Shown: one piece after another, positions 33,020 to 41,622 of the stretch
How positions within the stretch are numbered: the first letter of the stretch is position 1
Layout: every line of letters begins with the position of its first letter
From: CAVPDA01 sp963702495
GTDB lineage: Bacteria; Pseudomonadota; Gammaproteobacteria; Burkholderiales; Rhodocyclaceae
Reading direction: 5' to 3'
Length of the DNA: 64,000 nt
Assembly: GCA_963702495.1 (NCBI GenBank)
Contig: CAVPDA010000010.1
Span: 186,001 to 250,000 of the forward strand
Notes under the pieces: model-generated
Seen by the model: only the letters and a program-made list of their open reading frames with translations
Database searches by the model: none
Told to the model about the DNA's origin: nothing
Translations under genes and position numbers: made by a program

Positions 33020-34219
33020 TCAGCCGGACCGCGCCGCCAACTGCGCTTCGAGCGCGGCGACGCGCCGCCGCAACTGATCCAGCGTCTGCTCCCGCGCCGC
33101 CTGCGCCTGCGCCAGTCCGCGCTCCAGCCAGCCTAGCCAGGCGTCCATGCCGGCGCCGTGGGTGGCGGAGACCTGCATCACTTCCATGTTCGGATTGACG
33201 CGCCGCGCGTAGCCGATGCACCGGTCCACGTCGAAGCTGAGATGAGGCAGCAGGTCGACCTTGTTGAGCAGCATCAGGTCGGCGGCGCGGAACATGTTGG
33301 GATACTTGAGCGGCTTGTCCTCGCCCTCGGTCACCGACAGGATCACCACCTTGTGCGCCTCGCCCAGGTCGAACTCCGCCGGACACACCAGATTGCCCAC
33401 GTTCTCGATCATGAGCAGCGAATCGTCGGCGAGCTGCAGGCGCTCCAGGGCGTGGCCCACCATGTGGGCGTCGAGATGGCAGCCCTTGCCGGTGTTCACC
33501 TGGATCGCCGGCACCCCGGTGGCGCGGATGCGCTCCGCATCCATGCTGGTCTGCTGGTCGCCTTCGATCACCGCGATGCCGCGCTTCGCCTTCAGCGCCT
33601 CGATGGTGCGCGTCAGCAGCGTGGTCTTGCCCGAGCCGGGACTGGAAACCAGATTGACGGCGAAGATGCCGCGATCGGCGAAGCGGCGCCGGTTCTCGTC
33701 GGCATAGGCATTGTTCTTCGCCAGGATGTCCTGTTCCACCTGCACCATCTTCGCCTGCGACATGCCCGGCGCATGGGCGCCGGCAGGGCCGTTGCCGTAG
33801 TCGATCAGTCCTTCCTCGTGGATGTGGTCGTGCTCGCCGGCATGATCGTGGGCGTGGCTGTGCGCCGTGCCGTCGGCGTGGCGATGCGTATGGGCGTGGC
33901 CGTCGGCGTGGCCATGCTCATGCTCCCCCGCGTGCTCGTGCGCGTGACTGTGCCAACTGCCGTCCGTGTGCCGGTGATAGTGGCTGTGGGCATGCTCGTG
34001 GACGTGCTCGCCCTGATGCTCGTGCACATGGGAGTGCACCGTGCCGTCCGGATGCTGATGCTCATGCGCGTGGCCCTGCCCGTGCTCGTGGGAATGTTCT
34101 CCCTCGTCGGCATGGCTATGCACCGTGCCGTCGGCATGGCGATGCTCGTGCTCGTGGCCTTCCTCGGAATGGCCCTCGATCGTCGTCTCGCCCTTGCCGC
34201 AACCGCATACCGTGCACAT
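33020..34219 (-). CDS. hypB: HypB nickel-insertion GTPase with very long histidine-rich domain
   Basis: The 399-residue protein begins MCTVCGCGKGE (high-affinity nickel site of the CxxCGC type). Then comes a His-rich region (about residues 17-145) with some 43 histidines, built from four degenerate units with the core (A/P/T)DG(T/S)xHSH. The GTPase domain follows (SSPGSGKTTLL near 214, EGDQQTSMDAERI, ENVGNLVCPAEFDLG, NKVDLLPH). HypB delivers nickel with HypA; the His stretch also stores nickel in other bacteria. The GTPase part is of normal length. ATG 34219 is set by the conserved MCTVCGCG start. Confidence 0.96.
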   Translation of the reverse strand: MCTVCGCGKGETTIEGHSEEGHEHEHRHADGTVHSHADEGEHSHEHGQGHAHEHQHPDGTVHSHVHEHQGEHVHEHAHSHYHRHTDGSWHSHAHEHAGEHEHGHADGHAHTHRHADGTAHSHAHDHAGEHDHIHEEGLIDYGNGPAGAHAPGMSQAKMVQVEQDILAKNNAYADENRRRFADRGIFAVNLVSSPGSGKTTLLTRTIEALKAKRGIAVIEGDQQTSMDAERIRATGVPAIQVNTGKGCHLDAHMVGHALERLQLADDSLLMIENVGNLVCPAEFDLGEAHKVVILSVTEGEDKPLKYPNMFRAADLMLLNKVDLLPHLSFDVDRCIGYARRVNPNMEVMQVSATHGAGMDAWLGWLERGLAQAQAAREQTLDQLRRRVAALEAQLAARSG

Positions 34220-34334
34220 CGTCTCTCTCCTCGGAGAAGCGCCCCCCGTTCCAGACAAGCGCGTGATTCTTGGGCCGATCGCCTGCGGCCGCGTTAACCT
34301 CTATCAGGAACTGTTTTCAATTATAGAGGCGGAG

Positions 34335-34676
34335 CTACTCGACGGCGAGTTCCTTCACCCGCATCTCCGACCCTCCCGTCACCTGCAGTTGAAAGCTGCC
34401 GCAGCGCGGGCACGCATCGTAGAGCTGGGTCATCGGCACCGCCTCGCTGCAACCCAGGCACCAGCCGCGCCCGGGAACATCGACGACCTGCAGTTCGGCG
34501 CCTTCGGCGATGCTGTCCCGGGTCACGGCATCGAAGGCGAAGCGCAGCGCCTCCACTTCCACGCCCGCCAGTTGGCCGATTTCAAGGACTACCGCGGAAA
34601 CCCGCCGAAACCCCTGGGACTTGGCGTGATCCTCGACGATCTGGAGGATACCCTCCGCCAGCGACATTTCATGCAT
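34335..34676 (-). CDS. hypA: HypA nickel metallochaperone
   Basis: The 113-residue protein has the N-terminal MHEMSLAEGI with the nickel-binding His2, and a zinc site of two CxxC motifs (CLGC near residue 73, CPRC near residue 89). It hands nickel to the hydrogenase large subunit with HypB. Its start overlaps the hupK stop by eight bases. Confidence 0.96.
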   Translation of the reverse strand: MHEMSLAEGILQIVEDHAKSQGFRRVSAVVLEIGQLAGVEVEALRFAFDAVTRDSIAEGAELQVVDVPGRGWCLGCSEAVPMTQLYDACPRCGSFQLQVTGGSEMRVKELAVE

Positions 34677-35841
34677 GGGTGACAGTCACCTGATAGGCGA
34701 CACAGGGGTCGAGCGCATGCGCCATCAACTTCGCCGCCTGTTCCGCGGCCTGCACACTGTCGGCTGCAAATCCGGCCAGCCCCTGTACGAACGCGCCCTG
34801 CGGATGAAAGTTCCATTCCGTCGGCGCCACGATGCGATAGCTCACCACCCTGTCCTGGTCGATCTGCGCGAGATGCAGGAGGATACCGCGCGCCGTGTCC
34901 GTGGCGCTGAAGCCGGTCGCCGGCGCCGGACTGGAGCAACTGCTCCAAGCTGGCGCCGCCTCCCCCCGGGCGAGGGCTGCCAGACGCCGGTCCAGCATGG
35001 CCAGTTCCGCCAGCCGCGCCAGGAAGCGCACCGCTGCCGTGTTGCCGACATCCAGCAAGGCAGCGGCGATCAGCGGATGGGCCGCGGTCCGCGCCAGGGC
35101 GCCGGTCTCCGCCGGGGCATTGCGCCAGGTCGGCGCAGCGGCGAACCCGGCGCGGCCGACCATGCCGGGCCCGAGTTCCGTCATCAGCTCCTTCGCCGTC
35201 AGCCGGGGCAGCAGAGGCACGCTGCTGCGCCCCAGCCGCGAAGGCCAAAGGCGCCCCAGCAGCGCCGTGGTCAGGGTGGCTTCCGCCTCCAGCCAGTCGT
35301 CGAAATCCGCGCCGTAATCGAGCGCCAGCCAGTCGGCGCCTGCCATGCCGAGCACGTCTTCCGCCAGCAGGCGCGACAGGTGCGCCGACACGTTGCGCCA
35401 CTGCTCCAGCACGGCGGCCGTGGCCGGGGCGTGCCACCAGCGCGCATCCGCCGTCGCCCGGCCGAATGCGGCCTGCAGCGGCCGGCGCAGGCTCACGAAG
35501 CGCTCCGTCTGCGGCGCCTCTCCCAGCAGTGCCGGCAGGTCCAGAAGGACGCGCCAGGCGTATTCCTGAATGCACTCGGCGGCCACCAGCAGCTCGCGCT
35601 GCAGCGTCACCGCCGCATCGGGCCCGACGCCGCGCGCCGCCTCCAGGGCGCCGGCGGCGGACACCGCCTGGGCGCGGCCGCAGATGCTGAACAGCAGCGG
35701 CACCATGTTCTCCGCATCCTGCCAGGCCTTGCCCTGCAGCAGCGTGCTCGCCGCCAGCGGACGGCTGGAGCGCACCTGCGCGCGCCGGATGACGCGGCCG
35801 TCCCAGTGCAGATCGAGCGCGATGGAGCCTTCGATGCCCAT
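34669..35841 (-). CDS. hupK: HupK-like hydrogenase assembly protein (large-subunit homologue)
   Basis: The 390-residue protein resembles a [NiFe] large subunit that has lost most of its ligands. It keeps an N-terminal EGSIALDLHWDGRVI strand, an FSICGRAQ segment in place of the usual CGxC, and a DPCVAYQVTV C-terminus with only one Cys of the usual DPCxxC pair. HupK/HoxV proteins act as scaffolds for the Fe(CN)2CO unit under air. It is the first gene of the hyp operon, with HypX at the other end. Confidence 0.85.
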   Translation of the reverse strand: MGIEGSIALDLHWDGRVIRRAQVRSSRPLAASTLLQGKAWQDAENMVPLLFSICGRAQAVSAAGALEAARGVGPDAAVTLQRELLVAAECIQEYAWRVLLDLPALLGEAPQTERFVSLRRPLQAAFGRATADARWWHAPATAAVLEQWRNVSAHLSRLLAEDVLGMAGADWLALDYGADFDDWLEAEATLTTALLGRLWPSRLGRSSVPLLPRLTAKELMTELGPGMVGRAGFAAAPTWRNAPAETGALARTAAHPLIAAALLDVGNTAAVRFLARLAELAMLDRRLAALARGEAAPAWSSCSSPAPATGFSATDTARGILLHLAQIDQDRVVSYRIVAPTEWNFHPQGAFVQGLAGFAADSVQAAEQAAKLMAHALDPCVAYQVTVTHA

Positions 35842-36134
35842 GGTTCAAGTGCGATAGCGGTCAGTTGGATCAGAGGTTCCGCGATCAGCCGCCGTTTGGA
35901 TGTCCGGCATCGAACAATGCTTCGGGCTACGCCAGGGCCGTGCCATCCGCTTTATCGTCGGACATGCGGTCAGGAGCCGAAACTAAAGAGACCTTATCAA
36001 TTACCCGGACACGAACGCGTGTGATCTCGTTGATCACGAATATAGCCAAGACGTCAGCCGCGCCGCCGGCTCGTTTCGTGCCTGCAATACTCATGTCGCG
36101 TCAATCAGCATCTCCGGGACGCTCAACGTTCGCA

Positions 36135-36900
36135 TTAGGCCTCAATCCCGCTCCAGTGGGTGAATGTTCCGTCTTCCCGACGTATGTCAACCTTGCTCTC
36201 CGCTGCCGTGTAGGAGCCCAGACAGAGAAACTGCTGATCTCTGTGCCAAGGTTCGCCCATTGGACCGTATGGCCCCCAGTTGTACCAGTAGGAGATCAGG
36301 AGCCACCGATAGCGGCCAGCACTAGCAAATCGTATCTCCGCGCCCGATCCTTCTGAGTGCACAAGGTGACCTATACCCAGTCTCGTCTGTTGATGCTTGG
36401 GTTTGACAATTTCGTCTTCGTCGAACCGAAAAGCAGATCGCAAGAGGCTTCTCAGGGTACCGGTCTTTGAAGAAGTTGATCAAGTCGTTGGGCACAGACT
36501 TTCCCGCATCGGCGATGCGGCAGCCGAGGGCTTTCACGAAGTACTTGAAGAGGTTAACTTGGCCCTCTCGCCAACCGTTGCCATAGACAGATGCAAAGTC
36601 AATCTGTCGCCGGCTCAGCAAGACATCGGAACGGTCTTCAACATACTGAGCAAACGTGTCGTACGCGTGGTCGAATGGCTGGGATCTGGTGCTGTTGCAT
36701 GGGCCGCACAGAACGCGGTGATACTTAACATGCTTCGAGTTCGGCCCCTGTAGGGGTACGACGCTTGCGTCTGATCTGAGGTAGTTCAGATTCGCGGATC
36801 GAAATGCATCGGCGCGTCCGTGTACACGCTCAAGGTCAGTGCGCTTGACCTTGTGCTCTCCAGTTGTAGCGGGGTCTCCACACATCCAGCAGTCACGCAT
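36135..36900 (-). pseudogene. HNH-like zinc protein gene interrupted by a frameshift
   Basis: The 5' part (36900-36322) encodes a protein with CWMCGDPATTGEHKVKRTDL and LCGPCNSTRSQPFDHAYD, an HNH-nuclease-like arrangement of two CxxC pairs, His and Asn. Reading continues sensibly only by switching frame near 36420-36445 into a second frame (ending at 36135) that encodes DEDEIVKPKHQQTRLGIGH and a WYNWGPYGP segment. In the first frame the remaining codons are Arg/Cys-rich shadow sequence. GC content is visibly lower than in the neighbours, suggesting acquisition. It may be a true decayed gene or a sequencing error; no function is assigned beyond the HNH-like motif. Confidence 0.6.
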
Positions 36901-37416
36901 TTGAGGCCTAACGTGTACCGAAAAAGTGCTATATACGCATACAGCCCGCGCTGTACGCTTCCGGAGAGCTCCGTCCAACCTGTGGATTCCTCATCGAGCA
37001 GCAGACTTGCCACGGCGTCCGTTCTTCAAAATACGGCAATGCAACCGCCGATGCTGCCGGAATTGGCACAGCATCGCGTCCGGGCGAAGCATTATAGCCG
37101 CCGCAACGGGCAGGCCTATACGCATAGGACGGGACGTTTCCTGGGGCTCCACGGTCGGCGCCCTCCTTGGGCCGCGGCCGCGTAGGCGGTGGGGGGGCTG
37201 ATCGAACCTTCGGGTTGTACGGCGGGCGGCGCCCGCCTTGCGATCGGCGCGCACGGCGCGCCCTACGGGTGGTTGCAACGTCTGCGGGCACGGCATCCCG
37301 TGCCGCGGTTTCGTGGCCGAACGGCGCGGGAGCCTGCAGCGACAAATCGATGAGAAGCGCAGTAGGGCGGACCGCGTCCGCCATCGCTACGCGCACGCGA
37401 GAGCGTGCGCCGAGGG
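36901..37416. other. 516-bp gap with repeat-like GC-rich sequence
   Basis: No convincing gene is present. The left part (to about 37110) is mixed in composition. The right part has runs of GGGCGGCGCCCGCC and GCGCGCACGGCGCGCCCTACGG (37237-37268 region), answered by GTAGGGCGGACCGCGTCCGCC (37362-37382). These resemble the REP-like repeats at 16893 and 52153. Confidence 0.5.
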
Positions 37417-38268
37417 TCACTCCGTCAGTTCCAGCACCACCGGTTGATGGTCGGAGGCGTCCGTGTCCTGATTGACGCGCACGCCGCGCAGGTGGGGCAG
37501 GAGGTCGTCGCTCAGGAAGATGAAGTCGCAGCAGTAGGACGTGTCCGGCCACTCGCAGTCATGGAGCCCGACCGTCTGATCGTGCAACTCGTCGTAATGA
37601 CAGGCGAGCCAGGCATCGACCAGGCTCGGGGTGTCGTCTCCGAATGACCAAGTCATGAGCGCGTGCTCGGCGTCGGTGGGCTTGAAGTTGAAGTCGCCGC
37701 AGAGGATCGCCGACAGGCCGCGCGGCAGCGCGGCGAAGGTGGGATCGGCCTCCTTGCCCTGCGACGGATTGCGCGCCTGGGCCGATGCCTGGCGGTGGAT
37801 GGTGCGCAGGGCGTCGATCTGCGCCATGCGCTGCCGGCTCGAGTAGTACTCCAGATGCGTGGTCATCACCCGCACCGGGCCGAAGCGGGTTTCGACCACC
37901 GCCTCGACGCACACCCGCTGCATGCTGGGCACGCCCGGGTCCGCCGGCCACGGCAGCAGGTGGCGGAACACCTGCAGCACCGGCAGGCGCGACAGGATCA
38001 GGTTGCCGAACTGGCTGCGCCCGCCCTTGCCGTCGGGCACGTCGGTGGCGACGCCATAGAAGGCCTGGTAACCGGGAAACGCCTCGCGCAGCAGTTGCAC
38101 CTGGTCCTCGCCGCTGCTGCCGGCGAGCCCCGGAAAGTTCACCGCCACTTCCTGCAGGCACAGCACATCGAGGTCGGCGGTCTCGCGTGCCACCCGCGCG
38201 ATGCGCGCCAGATCGACGCGACCGTCGCAGCCCCGCCCCCACTGGATGTTCCAGGTCAGCAGTCTCAT
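37417..38268 (-). CDS. Endonuclease/exonuclease/phosphatase (EEP) family hydrolase
   Basis: The 283-residue protein has the EEP fold residues: LLTWNIQWG at the N-terminus, LCLQEVAVN with the metal-binding Glu, VMTTHLEYYS, LCGDFNFKP and the C-terminal ASDHQPVVLEL. Such enzymes cut phosphodiesters or phosphomonoesters in DNA, lipids or nucleotides; no signal peptide is seen, so it is probably cytoplasmic. It shows no clear link to neighbours. Confidence 0.88.
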   Translation of the reverse strand: MRLLTWNIQWGRGCDGRVDLARIARVARETADLDVLCLQEVAVNFPGLAGSSGEDQVQLLREAFPGYQAFYGVATDVPDGKGGRSQFGNLILSRLPVLQVFRHLLPWPADPGVPSMQRVCVEAVVETRFGPVRVMTTHLEYYSSRQRMAQIDALRTIHRQASAQARNPSQGKEADPTFAALPRGLSAILCGDFNFKPTDAEHALMTWSFGDDTPSLVDAWLACHYDELHDQTVGLHDCEWPDTSYCCDFIFLSDDLLPHLRGVRVNQDTDASDHQPVVLELTE

Positions 38269-38323
38269 TCTTCTTGCTCCCCCTTGTCAGCTGTTCTCGG
38301 CCGCATCGGCCGACGTTGGCGGG

Positions 38324-39175
38324 TCATCGCAGCGGCTGGCGCAGATCTTCGGGCAGGGCGTAGCCCGGATACGCCCGCCTGAATTCGTCGAGCCGCTCGG
38401 CCGCCTCCCGCTCCCGGCCCTGGCGCCGCAGCGTCCGGATCACCTCGATCCATGCTTCGGGCGACGGCGGCTGCAGCGCCTCGCCCGGCGGCGCGCCCCG
38501 GGACCTGCCCGCGGCGGCCCCGGCCGGTGCCGACAGGATACCCGAACCCTGAGGCGCAGTCCGGGGTTCGGCGCCCGCCCCGGGTTTCGCGGCATCCGCA
38601 GCAGCGCCGGCTTCCGCCTCGCCCGCGGCCGGGGGCAGGGGCGCGGCGGGCGCCGCCCCCCCGTCCGCCGCCTTCGCCGCCGCCTTGGGTTCAGGTACGA
38701 AGACGTCGCTGCGCCGCGCTTCCTCCTTGCGCTCCATCACGTTCGCCGGCGACGCAGGCCGTTGCTCCGGCACCGGCGCGGGGGCGCGCTTCTCGGCCCG
38801 TGCGGCCGGAGGTTCCGGCACGTCTGACTTCTGCGCTTCGCGCGGCGGCGCGGCGCTCGGTGCCCGTTCCGTCCCGGGCGCCGGCGCGCTTTGCGGCACC
38901 GCAGGTGCGGCGACAGGCGCCGGGATCTCGACCCGGTCCTGTTCCCGCGACACCAGCAGGCTGAGGCTGACGCTCAGCACCACGAGCGCCGCCACCGACA
39001 CCGGGATGGTCCAGCGCCGCCACCACGGCCGCTCGCGACGGGGGGCAGCGCGCGCGGCTTCGCGCTGCGCCGCAGCAAGGATCGCAGCGTCAAGATGCGC
39101 CGGCGGTTCGCCCGTCGCCACCTCGCGATACAGGCGCGACAGTTCGGCATCCCGCATTTCGTCCTGACTGCTCAT
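38324..39175 (-). CDS. Putative anti-sigma-type membrane protein
   Basis: The 283-residue protein has a short cytoplasmic N-terminus (about 1-50), one membrane helix (about 55-75, SVAALVVLSVSLSLLV) and a long Pro/Ala/Glu-rich periplasmic region. A short C-terminal LRRQGREREAAERLDEFRR segment follows, like a small helical repeat. No zinc-binding HxxxCxxC motif is visible. Its start overlaps the ECF sigma stop by four bases, the usual sigma/anti-sigma layout, so an anti-sigma role is inferred from position and topology. Confidence 0.65.
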   Translation of the reverse strand: MSSQDEMRDAELSRLYREVATGEPPAHLDAAILAAAQREAARAAPRRERPWWRRWTIPVSVAALVVLSVSLSLLVSREQDRVEIPAPVAAPAVPQSAPAPGTERAPSAAPPREAQKSDVPEPPAARAEKRAPAPVPEQRPASPANVMERKEEARRSDVFVPEPKAAAKAADGGAAPAAPLPPAAGEAEAGAAADAAKPGAGAEPRTAPQGSGILSAPAGAAAGRSRGAPPGEALQPPSPEAWIEVIRTLRRQGREREAAERLDEFRRAYPGYALPEDLRQPLR

Positions 39176-39738
39176 TTCAGGTCCCGCAGCCGCTGGCGCA
39201 GCTTGTTCAGCGCGTAGCGCAGGCGGCTCTTCGCCGTCTCGCGGCTGACGCCGGTGGCGTTGGCGATTTCTTCCAGCGTCATGTCGCCCTCCTGCGCCAG
39301 GACGAAGGTCTCGCGCTGCGGCGCCGGCAGCGCCGCCATGCCGTCCACCAGCGCCTGCGCCATGGCCTTGCGCTCCAGCATGCGCTCCGGCTGCCCACTT
39401 TCGGCGGCCGGCGGATCGATCGGATCGTCCTCGTCGTCAACTTCGTACGCCACGAGCGAAGCGCGGGCATGGCTGCGGAAGTGGTCCATCAGCCGGTTGT
39501 GGGCGATGCGGAACAGCCAGGTCGAGAACTTGGCCGCCACCTCGTAACCCTGCCGGGCGTTGACCACCTTGAGCCAGATGTCCTGATAGAGTTCCTCGGC
39601 CGTGGCCGGATTTCCGCACTGATGCACCAGATAGCGGTAGAGCCGGCCGCGATAGCGCCGGTAGAGCGTCTCGAACGCCGGCGCATCGCCGTCGCGGTAA
39701 GCGAGCATCAGCGCCTCGTCCGTCCGTTCCCCGTGCAT
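39172..39738 (-). CDS. ECF-type RNA polymerase sigma factor
   Basis: The 188-residue protein has sigma region 2 (about 20-95, with DIWLKVVNARQGY and STWLFRIAHNRLMDHFR) and region 4 (about 130-185, with MTLEEIANATGVSRETAKSRLRYALNKL). It lacks region 1 and 3, as ECF sigmas do. It probably controls its own operon and is restrained by the membrane protein encoded next. Confidence 0.93.
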   Translation of the reverse strand: MHGERTDEALMLAYRDGDAPAFETLYRRYRGRLYRYLVHQCGNPATAEELYQDIWLKVVNARQGYEVAAKFSTWLFRIAHNRLMDHFRSHARASLVAYEVDDEDDPIDPPAAESGQPERMLERKAMAQALVDGMAALPAPQRETFVLAQEGDMTLEEIANATGVSRETAKSRLRYALNKLRQRLRDLK

Positions 39739-39881
39739 GCCGCCAGTCTACCAAGCCCGGCGCGGTGCAGGAGAGAACGTAAACGCGCGCCAACGCCGAA
39801 GAGGGTGAGTGCACAGGTACGGGTTGCCGCGGCGCGCGGGCGGCTCTATGCTTCGAGAAAGAACGCTGCGGAGAACAGGAC

Positions 39882-40985
39882 ATGAGCTTTCGCCGTCTGG
39901 TCGTGCTGTGCACGCTGCTCCTCGCCACCCTCAGCGCCGGCGCCCAGGCGCTGCCGCTGGAACGGATCAAGCTGCCGCCGGGATTCCGCATCGAGCTATG
40001 GGCCCGGGTCGACAATGCGCGCGCCATGACCCTGGGCACGCAGGGCACGGTGTTCGTCGGCTCGCGCAGCGGCGGCCGCGTTCACGCCGTCAAGTACGAC
40101 AGCCAGTTCCGGGCGACGCAGAGCTTCGTCGTGGCGGAGGGCCTGAACATGCCGGTGGGCGTGGCATTTCGCGACGGCAGTCTGTACGTCTCGGCGGTGG
40201 ATCGCATCCTGCGCCTGGACGGCATCGAAGCGCGGCTCGCCAGCCCGCCCAAGCCGCAGGTGGTGAGCGCCGCCTTGCCGAAGGAGACGCACCACGGCTG
40301 GAAGTTCATCGCCTTCGGCCCCGACGGCAAGCTCTACGTGCCGGTGGGCGCGCCGTGCAACATCTGCGAGCCGGACCCCGACCGCTACGCCAACATCATG
40401 CGCATGAACGCGGACGGATCGCAGCTCGAAGTATTCGCCCGCGGCGTGCGCAATTCGGTGGGCTTCGACTGGCACCCGCAGACGCGGGAACTGTGGTTCA
40501 CCGACAACGGCCGCGACTGGCTGGCGGACGACGCGCCGCCCTGCGAGCTCAACCACGCACCCCGCGCCGGCATGCATTTCGGCTACCCCTACTGCCACGG
40601 CGGCACCCTGAGCGATCCGGAGTTCGGCCGCAAGCATGCCTGCAGCGAATTCACCGCGCCGGCGCGCAATCTCGGCCCTCACGTCGCGCCCCTGGGCATG
40701 CGCTTCTACACCGGCACGATGTTTCCCGCCCAGTACCGCAACCAGATCTTCATCGCCGAGCACGGCTCGTGGAACCGGTCGCACAAGATCGGCTACCGCG
40801 TGATGCTGGTTCGGCTGCAGGACGGCAAGGCGGTGAGCTACGAACCCTTCGCCGAAGGCTGGCTGCAGGGAGAATCCGCCTGGGGCCGCCCGGCCGACGT
40901 GCTGGTGCTGCCCGACGGCTCGCTGCTGGTGTCGGACGACGTGGCGGACGCGATCTATCGCATCGCCTACCGTCACGCCGACTAG
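39882..40985 (+). CDS. PQQ-dependent sugar dehydrogenase-like (sorbosone/glucose dehydrogenase type), secreted
   Basis: The 367-residue protein has an N-terminal signal peptide (about 1-23, ending GAQA), then a beta-propeller with the family segments GLNMPVGVAF, FGPDGKLYVPVG, RGVRNSVGFDWHP, LWFTDNGRD and IAEHGSWNRS. Such enzymes oxidise aldoses or sorbosone with PQQ in the periplasm. Activity and cofactor are inferred from family. GGAG lies ten bases before ATG 39882. Confidence 0.88.
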   Translation: MSFRRLVVLCTLLLATLSAGAQALPLERIKLPPGFRIELWARVDNARAMTLGTQGTVFVGSRSGGRVHAVKYDSQFRATQSFVVAEGLNMPVGVAFRDGSLYVSAVDRILRLDGIEARLASPPKPQVVSAALPKETHHGWKFIAFGPDGKLYVPVGAPCNICEPDPDRYANIMRMNADGSQLEVFARGVRNSVGFDWHPQTRELWFTDNGRDWLADDAPPCELNHAPRAGMHFGYPYCHGGTLSDPEFGRKHACSEFTAPARNLGPHVAPLGMRFYTGTMFPAQYRNQIFIAEHGSWNRSHKIGYRVMLVRLQDGKAVSYEPFAEGWLQGESAWGRPADVLVLPDGSLLVSDDVADAIYRIAYRHAD

Positions 40986-41017
40986 GGAACAGCCGCCGTG
41001 GCCTGAATCGAGCGAGC

Positions 41018-41587
41018 GTGGCACGGCCGGTTCCGCGCGCAATTCTCCTCGCCGCAAGCTGGCCGCTCTTCGCCCACGCCGGCGGCCCGGTAATGACTTT
41101 GGGCTTCGACGATGTCGCGATCGCAGGCGAACGCGCACCCTACTCCGCCGCCCTGCCCGCGGTGTACGGCGGGCTGACCTGGAATGCAGGCGCAGGCCTG
41201 CAGATCGCCGATGCGGATGCCTACGCCTTCCTGTTTCCCTTCGCGCCCAGCAGCGGCTCCCAGGCCGTGTTCAACGGCGCCGTTCCGGCGGACGTCGAGG
41301 TGCGCGTTCCCTGCGGCCGCTTCGATCTGCTGGAGGCACGCTTCCGCACCTGGGGCGAGGCGCCCACCGGCACCGTCTCCTTCTCCGGATGGGAGGGTGG
41401 AACGAAGAAGTACCAGGCGGGGCCCTTCGTCATCGACCGCGTCTTCCGCCCGATCAGGCTCAGGTGGAAGGGTATCGACCGGCTGGTGATCCAGGCGCCC
41501 GCCTTCTACCTCATGGACGATTTCCGCTACACCCTGAGCGTGCCCGCAACTGCCTGCACCTCGGCCGGCGAAACCGCCATGCCCTGA
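41018..41587 (+). CDS. Hypothetical secreted protein (GTG start)
   Basis: The 189-residue protein starts at a GTG that gives a clean signal peptide (MARPVPRAILLAASWPLFAHA). The mature part is a PEP-CTERM-lacking, beta-rich domain with GFDDVAI near the start and FSGWEGGTKKYQAGPFVIDR in the middle. It resembles the exported sugar-binding-like beta-sandwich proteins seen next to secreted enzymes, but no family is recognised with confidence. It follows the PQQ-type dehydrogenase by 32 bp. Confidence 0.6.
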   Translation: MARPVPRAILLAASWPLFAHAGGPVMTLGFDDVAIAGERAPYSAALPAVYGGLTWNAGAGLQIADADAYAFLFPFAPSSGSQAVFNGAVPADVEVRVPCGRFDLLEARFRTWGEAPTGTVSFSGWEGGTKKYQAGPFVIDRVFRPIRLRWKGIDRLVIQAPAFYLMDDFRYTLSVPATACTSAGETAMP

Positions 41588-41622
41588 CACCCCGGCGCCA
41601 CGGCGGTGCTAGGATTTGTGCC

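Noticed and set aside
33800..34180. Repetitive DNA that at first sight resembles a short tandem array or CRISPR
   Set aside because: It is the in-frame His-rich coding region of hypB; repeat units differ in length and sequence and there are no spacers.
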